64,000 nucleotides of DNA, taken from Diaporthe sp. PMI_573 (lineage: Eukaryota; Ascomycota; Sordariomycetes; Diaporthales; Diaporthaceae). A program made the position numbers and the translations under genes. This document shows, in pieces, positions 57,435 through 64,000 of this stretch (position 1 is the stretch's first letter; each line of letters starts with the position of its first letter). The stretch lies in the NCBI GenBank assembly GCA_021399435.1, contig JAJTUP010000005.1:868001-932000 (forward strand). Reading direction: 5' to 3'. The notes below the pieces were generated by a model. It was not told the origin of the DNA. It saw only the letters and a program-made list of their open reading frames with translations, and searched no databases.

Positions 57435-60312
57435 TTACCACTTGGAAGTATCAGACGACTGGACCGCCACGTCCCCAGCAGGCAGCGCGACCTCGTACTC
57501 GAGGTCGAACTTGACGCTCTTGCCGGCGTGCAGCTCGACGTCCCAGCTGACCTCGCCGCTCTTCTTGAGCGTCGCGACGGCCTTGCCCCAGTCCTTGCCG
57601 CTGCTGCTGCCGCCGACGTCCTTGGGGGCCGCCTGCTGGGCCCCGGTGATGACGCCGCTGCCGCCCTCGGACAGGCCGCGGGGGTACGCGATGTCGACGC
57701 GCAGCTTGTCATCCTCGCTGACGGGGACCTGGTCGAGGACGATGAGGCGGACGGGCTTGGTGGTGGCGCTGTCCTTGCCGGTCTTGGAAGAGGATGTAGA
57801 GGACGAGGAGGCGCCGCGGGTGTTGGTGATGGTGACGGACCGCCTGTAGCCCGTGCTGTTCTCCTTGGAGAAGACACCGCTGGAGCTGCGCTTAACATCG
57901 GGCTTGGGGTAGATGACCCTGATGGTGGGGTCGACGCCCAGGCTCATGGTGAACGAGTCGCCGGAGGAGCAGCGCGGCAGCGTCGAGCGGCCCATGAAGG
58001 TGCCGTCGAGGGTGAGGCCGACAGGCCCGCGGAGCAGGGACAGCTTGCTCGCGTTGCGCAGCCTGGCCTTGAGGAACGCGGCGGGGCGGTACTTGGCCAC
58101 GACGGTGTGGCTGAAGGCGACGTTGGTGAATGCGATCCTGGCCACGCGCTGCTTGGAGGCGTTGCTGCTCGGCGCGAGCGTCTTGGTCCCGGGGAGGTCG
58201 TACGTCGTCGTCATCCCCGTCTCCTCCACCGCAGACTCCTGGAAGTCGAGGAAGCTGTCAAAGTCGAAGTCGGCGAGCACGTCCTTGGTGCCCACTGGGT
58301 TGGCAAAATCCAAGCCGAGCTCTTGCTTATCCATGGAGAAGGATTGGGGAGGTGGGCCGGCGATCGAGGAGGCACGCTGGCCGAATGCGCTGGCGGCGGC
58401 TTGGGGAGGTGGATTGGCAGAGCTGCTGGCAGATCCAAACAACCCGCCTCCGGTGCTGGATCCAAAACCGGCACCGTTGTTGGATCCAAACAATCCGCCG
58501 GTGGCGGGGGGTTCTGGCCGCTGCTGCGGCGCTTGCATTAGATGCATGAACTGGCTTGACTGTGGCTGTTGCTGTTGCTGTTGTTGCATCATTTGCCTTT
58601 GCTGTTGCTGCAGCTCTTGCAATCGTTGTTTCTGCTGCGCTTGCTGCTGCGCTTGCAGTTGTGGTGATTGCTGGTGCGCCATCATTCGTCGGTGCTTGTT
58701 CTGCTGCTCCAGCATTAGCAACTGCTGCTGGTAATCTAGCAGTCGTGCTTGGTCGTGGTCTTCCCCAAACGAGGGAGCACCGAATGGATTCGAAATCGCG
58801 GAACGGGACATGGCTACGTTGTCCACTTGGTACTTGCTTCGTACCTACAAGTTGGTTAGCAATCTTTCCATTGGGGAGTATTGAACAAGTCGGAGATGGG
58901 CGAGCAGGAGATCGACTTACGATGGCCTTCGTCGTACCAATCAGGTTGGCACCATGCCTGTCCTGGGACGTGGAGGTAGACGTGTTCTGGTTCTTGCGCC
59001 GCTGTTCCACCTCCTCGGTGCTGTTCGTGATATCACCAGCATGAACCCCGCCGACCCTTCCAGCGAGCTTGATGCGCCACGGCACGAGGCTCGGGATGTT
59101 GTCCTGCAGGCCAGCGAACACGGCCTGGGAGGTGGAGAGGATGATCTTGCAATCCTTCCACGTCTCCGAGGTGTTGTTGCTGAGCTGCGCGTCGAAGAAC
59201 AGGGTGCCGGTGTTGGCCGTCGTGTTGAGCTGCAGGTCGTAGGACGGGGACCAGAACGCCGCGGACGTGACGTAGGAGAGGGAAATGTCGCAGGCTGAAG
59301 ACGGACCGTTGGTGCCTGGTGATGCAGGATCGGTGGGCTCGTCGACGACGGGCTTCACAAGGTCGGTCACAGAAGAGACCGAAGACCGTCGCGATGAGAC
59401 GGGCGTGTAGTGAGTCGCGTCGAGAGTGATGCGGACAGTGTAGCAAGAGCGTGGCCAGAACTTGCACCTCTCGTTGTGGACGCGTTTCTCTTCGTTCTGC
59501 TTCTTTTGAAGGCGAGCCATGAGGAGCTGAATCTTCTTGCGCTTGGCCTCGGCCTCCTTCAAAGCGGCCTTGACGTGCTTCTTGTCTTCCTTCTGAACCT
59601 GGGCATGAAGCTTGTTCCTCTTCTTCTGCAGGTCGAGGACCTCAGCATTGAGTTTGCGCCGGCGAACTGTTGCCTCCATGTGATCGTGGAAGGTCTTGCG
59701 TCGCTGGGCGTCGTAGACATCAACGATCTCGCCAACATCAGCTCCAGACTTGGGCTCAAATCTCTTTCCGTACTCCTCGAGCAGGACCAGACGCTTCTCT
59801 GCGCTCGAGATGACCTCATCTTCTCGCTTGATTTCATCATGCAAAGCCACGATCTTCTCGTCCACCGCCTTCATTTCCGTCTTGGCTGAGGTGAGAGCTT
59901 CGTCGTCGGAATCCTTTGTCGAAGCATCCCGACCGTCATCATCATCTGACTCGTCCTCGTCGTCCTCGTCAGAAGCAGGGTAGATCTCCTCGAAGATGTC
60001 CGTGTTCTCCAACAGCTCCACTGAGATGTCAGAGATGACTGCGGAACCGGTACCTTCGACCTTGATTGAGTGCTGATCGACAGTGGGAGTCAATCCAACG
60101 ACGGAAATCTGGTTCAAGCCAGGCTAGAAATGGAGTTAGCGATGGACAATGCTTGGAGGAGATGGCGGAATTGAGGGTAGAGCTCAGCGTTTGCATACCT
60201 TGAGAGTGACATTTCGAATGTCTCGCACGACCTGGGCGCGGGTAGGGAAAAGCGTGATGGACCGCGTGGGCAGGTCGCGGACGCGATACTCCTGGACGTG
60301 GGTGGCCTCCAT
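57435..60312 (-). CDS. DUF4140/DUF4139 protein with Gln-rich insert
   Basis: Predicted 908-residue protein of a family found in bacteria and fungi (bacterial members are sometimes called mucoidy inhibitor A); molecular function is unknown. The model is complement(join(57435..58844, 58921..60123, 60199..60312)), introns in phase 0 with consensus sites. The N-terminal domain starts MEATHVQEYRVRDLPTRSIT and continues TRAQVVRDIRNVTLKPGLNQ across intron 1, typical of DUF4140. An acidic run (DEDDEDESDDDDG) and a long coiled coil (about residues 105-215) follow. The DUF4139 part begins near CDISLSYVTSAAFWSPSYDL and TWKDCKIILSTSQAVFAGL. It is interrupted by a Gln/Met-rich stretch of ~70 residues plus a Gly/Phe-rich linker (exon 3 start) and resumes with VAFSHTVVAKYRPAAFLKAR to the end. 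Both introns are needed to keep the domains continuous. Confidence 0.88.
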
Positions 60313-61163
60313 GATGTACGGCCGTGGTCAACCAGACTTGACACGATCAAATCTGATGACTGAGAGTTAGGAGGTCAAGTATGGTGATGTTGGTGAAAGA
60401 TGGGCAATGAGGTTGGTGGTGTGATGTTGTGATGTTAGGTGAGGGGTGGTTGGTTGGGTGGTTGGTAGGATGGTTGGTCGAGTGGCTGCAGGTACGAACA
60501 CAGAGGGCTTTTTATAGTGCTCCAATCCACCGTTTGTAGGGATCCACACTCTGCAGGACTTGCAAACGGAACTGCTCGAGTGACACACTCTGGGGGAAGG
60601 TCTGCCTGCAGGTTTAATATTGCCAGCAGCGGCCAAGAGACGGCAGACGGTCCCTGTTTGTGCTTCTTCGTTTGCCGGTGGGATAAAGGGCCAATGAGCT
60701 GCAGCCTAACCCTGCAAAAGTTCCTGCCTGGAGACCTTGGTGGCCTCGGTGACTCAGATGGAATGGCTCCGTCACTAAAACTGTCGTTGAAAGAAAGAAT
60801 TTCGAGGCTCAGACGGCATCAGGATCCAGCTGGAAGGCCTAAGGCATCCAAATGGCTTGGGGGCGGCCTCTTCACCTCGCCAGGCAGCAGCGCCTCTGCA
60901 TCTTCTGTAACACGCTATTGGTGAATTCATCACCCTGATGACAAAGCTTCGCAGGAGAGGGTCCCCCTCTCCGTGTCGTTGGGGGGGGGGTGTCTAACCC
61001 TTGATTCACGTTACACAGTACTTTTTGTTGGCCCAGGCACAACAGGGTGTTGATGCACTCCAGGACAGGAGGTACAAACGTCGCTGGCAATGCATTGATC
61101 TAACTGACCTCGCAAATCAGTCTGGTCCTCCGATCCACACGAAACGAGCCACCAGGTTTGGGC
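60313..61163. other. Intergenic region between PIF1 end and DUF4139 start
   Basis: No gene is supported. The part next to 60313 is promoter and leader of the DUF4139 gene and contains a GGTTG-rich tract (60405-60485). The part next to 61163 is the 3' flank of the helicase gene. Confidence 0.5.
60405..60485. repeat. GGTTG/GGTTGGTG-rich tract
   Basis: Imperfect repeats of GGTTG and GATGTT units on the plus strand, which read as CAACC-rich sequence upstream of the DUF4139 gene. They may lie in its 5' leader. Confidence 0.6.
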
Positions 61164-63326
61164 TCATGACGCCTGCTCTAAGCTCCTGCTCCACTCTACA
61201 ACCTGAGGATGTGCCTTCACCTTCCTAGCATCGAACCCGATGACTTGGAGCCCTTCCATGCTGGCAGCTCGAGACAATGCCACATAGCTTTGGCCTGCAT
61301 GGAAGAAAGAGAGATCAGCTACAGCTTTCGTATTCCAAGACCGGCTGCTACCGTGCCGCCTACCTTTTTCAAATACTTTGCTCAGATCAACCTTGACACG
61401 CTGGATTGTCTGACCTTGTGCCTTGTGGATTGACACAGCCCAGGCCAGGACAAGAGGGATCTGGAATTGAGACGAATGCCCAAAGTCAATGGAAACCTGG
61501 AGCTCAGAGCGTAGCAATTGATGCAGGATTGAGGCATACCTGGACCCGCCTCGCGAGCAACTTCCCCTCGCTGTCCTCAGCCCGGAACTCATCACGAGAC
61601 ACAAGCAGCGTCTCCTTGCCCTGGAACGTGCTAAACTCGACCAGCGGCAATAACTCAACATCGCCGTCGCCAGGAAGGGATTTCTTATTGTTGTTACCAC
61701 TACCATCCGCCGGCGGGCAAAAGCCGAGCACCTTCCCCACGCTGCCGTTGACGAGGGTCTCGCTGACGTTCTTGACCAGCATCACCTGCGCGTCCGGCTT
61801 GAGCTCGAGAGTCCGCACCGCCATCATGTTCTCGAGCAGCCTCTGCCTCTTGCCTGGCTCCGCGGACCCGGAGTCCCGCGCCAAGAACGCGTGCACGGGG
61901 CCGGCGAGGGCGGCGAGGCGGGTTGCGTTGGCGTGGTCGACCTCGGTGCGCAGGGGAAACAGCTGTGTGGGGAGGAGGCCTTCGTCTTGTGGGAGGGGTC
62001 TGGACAGGCCGGCCAGGACTCTTTGGGTGGATGGGGGGATCTCTCCGCGGCGGAGCTCGTTGAGCAGGTCGGTGAAGTCTGCGATTGGAGGTGAGTACTT
62101 TTCCACTCCCCGATCCCCTAAAACGAAAGTGCTCTTTGGGCTAAAAACTTACCACTATCCTTCTGACGAAAGACTTGTGTGAGTGTCACGGTATGCTCAA
62201 TGCTTTCTTTCCATGCATCACTTTGAAATGCAAAGAATACATCCTTTCCACCCTGAGTGACCGGCGGGAGTTGGAAGAAGTCACCCGTGACAACAACCTT
62301 GTGGCAGTCAGCATGAGGATTACAGAATCGCACACTCCTTGATTAGGTTACCTGGATTCCCCCGAACGGCCTGTCTGTCTTCTTGCGCAGGATTGCTGAA
62401 AGGGCAGCCAGGAGGTTGAAAAGCTGACCATCGACCATGGACACTGCGGAGGTGTGCATCAGTAATGAAAGCCGGAAGACCCAGGGTGTGGGTAGCATGA
62501 TCTCAACACACCTTCATCGATGACAAGAACCTTGGCTGTCTTCCATCGCCGATGGGCAGGCCTGCATGTCTTGATGTAGCTGATTTGCTTCTCCACGTCG
62601 AAGACACCAGGTGTTATCGCGCCCCAGGCGTGTAGAGTTGTTCCTAGATATCAATATTTTTAGTACCAATGCAATCAGTAATGGTGGTATTTCTTGGATA
62701 CAAACCACCAATGTTCTGTGCAGCCATGCCGGTACTGGCGCAAATAGCCAGAGATTCTGCCTTATTGGCATACTTCTCTCTGAGAACCTGTATGATAGCC
62801 CTCAAAAGCAACGATTTGCCCGTGCCTGTATCACAATCAGCATCATGATGTATGAAGCTACACCACTGTCTGGTTCCGAGGAGTCATGCTACTGACCTGC
62901 CGAGCCGGTGAAGAATATGTTCATCTCATCATCTACAACCATCCGCAACACCTTTTCTTGCTCAGCGCTGAGACCAACACCGCGTCTTCCGACTAATTTC
63001 TGTGCTGGCAAGCTCTTAGGCAACAGTTGCTTCGCTGTGGCATCATCTTTCTCAGCAGGCACCGTCTGCCTCGGAGCAAAGAACGCATCCAGCGTCGTCC
63101 GCTGGACCTTGACCGAACCGTTCGCCTTGGAATCCCCGAGGTTATTCCTTGCCTTTCGCTTCTTTGCTGTTGGTTGTGGTCCCGGCATTATGACATGCGC
63201 CGGGCCTCTCGTGTGTCGCCTGATTCTTGATTCCACATTCGCCCTTGGCTGGCTTTGCTCATGCTGAGGTCGCGCTCGGCACGCGCCGACCCACAGAGCT
63301 CGCTGTTTACTGTACTGCTGACGCAT
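61164..63326 (-). CDS. pif1: PIF1-family 5'-3' DNA helicase
   Basis: Superfamily 1B helicase acting in telomere, replication-fork and mitochondrial DNA maintenance. Eight exons: complement(join(61164..61294, 61364..61460, 61540..62078, 62153..62297, 62352..62443, 62512..62643, 62706..62825, 62897..63326)). From ATG 63326 the product is 561 residues; from the in-frame ATG 63188 it is 515. Motifs (numbered from 63188): Walker [12 protein letters not shown] with K101 (built across intron 1), [20 protein letters not shown] (motif Ia), VLVIDEVSMVDGQ (Walker B, D180-E181), [13 protein letters not shown] (motif III), and the C-terminal [14 protein letters not shown] and [11 protein letters not shown] basic KKRKAR likely nuclear signal sits at 9-14. 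The accessory N-terminus is shorter than in yeast Pif1. The exon 6/7 junction was set to give [11 protein letters not shown]; an earlier acceptor would add 10 residues. Confidence 0.92.
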
Positions 63327-64000
63327 CTTGTGTTCACATTTTAGGGTTTGACCCTTGCCAACTACCCAAATACAGACAGATACTACCGAGGCGGATCACA
63401 CCGAGCAGCCCCTTACTGTGGTCGGTCTGTGGTATCAAACAGCAATTTCTGGAGGCAAAAGCCAGGAGAAGGTTTCACCAAAGAAGAGGAGACAGAACAA
63501 TGCTGATGGATTGACAGATACATCATAAATGCTTGGGAACAGGAGTTGCGGCAGTATTTTCGCTGGCACTTCTCTGGATTTTGGATTTCCTTGAGATTTC
63601 CTCAAGATTTCCTCGAGATCTCCCTAGGATTTCCTTGAGATCACTGTTTATGTTGACATCATTGGCTATTATCAGCTTAGAGAGACATCGAGTAGCATGG
63701 CTCTTATCAAAGAACTGCCCGAGATGTACTGCAGTCATTCCTTGTATTTATACACGAGTGGTTATGAGAACAGTTCCTTCATGCCCTTCTTTCGTTTCAA
63801 TTTGCTGTGCGTTCTATATCAGAGAAACGTTCGAAATCGAGTCCCCTGAAGCTATCTATTGCCCAGTTCGAAGAATCGATACCTTGCACCGATCAAGTAA
63901 GACAGTGAGAGCCGTGCAGCGTCCCCTACGCGGGGAGTCCTGCCCAGGCCGAATGCGCACCACCTCCTAGCCACACGCCCCACCCGTATCTCCCATTACT
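63327..64000. other. Upstream region of the helicase gene
   Basis: No gene is supported. It is probably promoter and leader of the helicase. A repetitive stretch near 63585-63640 consists of diverged GATTTCCTTGA-like units. The right end runs off the window. Confidence 0.5.
63585..63640. repeat. Diverged GATTTCCT(T/C)GAGAT tandem units
   Basis: Several head-to-tail units of about 11-17 bp sharing GATTTCCTYGAGAT or GATTTCCTTGA lie upstream of the helicase gene. They are visible by eye and imperfect. Confidence 0.55.

Noticed and set aside
57528..58541. 337-codon plus-strand open frame
   Set aside because: It is antisense to the DUF4139 gene and its Ala/Gly/Asp-rich composition is typical of a GC-rich shadow.
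1..64000. CRISPR array, secondary-metabolite cluster or intact transposon
   Set aside because: No regularly spaced repeats, no polyketide or peptide synthase or terpene genes, and no transposase or reverse-transcriptase motifs were found on either strand.

Overview
This window looks like nuclear chromosomal DNA of a filamentous ascomycete, most probably a Sordariomycete. The evidence is GC-rich coding sequence with short introns (about 50-130 nt). Donors are GTAAGT-like, CTGAC/CTAAC-like branch sites lie near the acceptors, and start contexts resemble CAAGATG. Gene families are typical of fungi: a Zn2Cys6 regulator, F-box/LRR-like protein, VHS-GAT adaptor, UBP6, ARPC4, a RIM2-type carrier, PIF1 and a DUF4139 protein. 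There are no bacterial operons, CRISPR arrays, rRNA or convincing tRNA genes. The species cannot be fixed from the sequence alone.

Layout. 1-2367 is promoter or intergenic sequence. 2368-3648 (+) encodes a short Zn2Cys6 regulator. 3649-16001 is a 12.3-kb stretch without a supportable gene. 16002-17881 (-) encodes an F-box protein. 17882-26283 is a second gene-poor stretch (8.4 kb) with microsatellites, a nested inverted repeat and one unexplained 337-codon open frame. From 26 kb the window becomes gene-dense: VHS-GAT adaptor (26284-28356, -), UBP6 deubiquitinase (30121-31897, -), ARPC4 (32367-33086, +, divergent from UBP6), an RRM-type RNA-binding protein (34882-38131, +), a RIM2-like mitochondrial carrier (39367-40691, +), a large disordered protein (42948-46247, +), an adenosine-deaminase-family enzyme (47690-48841, +), a small secreted protein (49263-49710, -), a DUF676 lipase-like protein (50576-52530, -), a tentative 37-residue membrane peptide (55859-55972, +), a DUF4139/DUF4140 protein (57435-60312, -) and a PIF1-family helicase (61164-63326, -).

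Most genes are housekeeping and do not form one pathway. Exon-intron structures were built by hand, joining frames at GT-AG sites so that family-conserved sequence is continuous; every multi-exon model closes in frame. I found no biosynthetic cluster, intact transposon or clear new multigene system. The points most worth a second look are: two in-frame starts in PIF1 that could give mitochondrial and nuclear forms; a deaminase lacking the usual catalytic Glu; an ARPC4 start codon alone on its exon; a stopless 75-nt intron in the RNA-binding protein; and the unexplained open frame at 22.2-23.2 kb.
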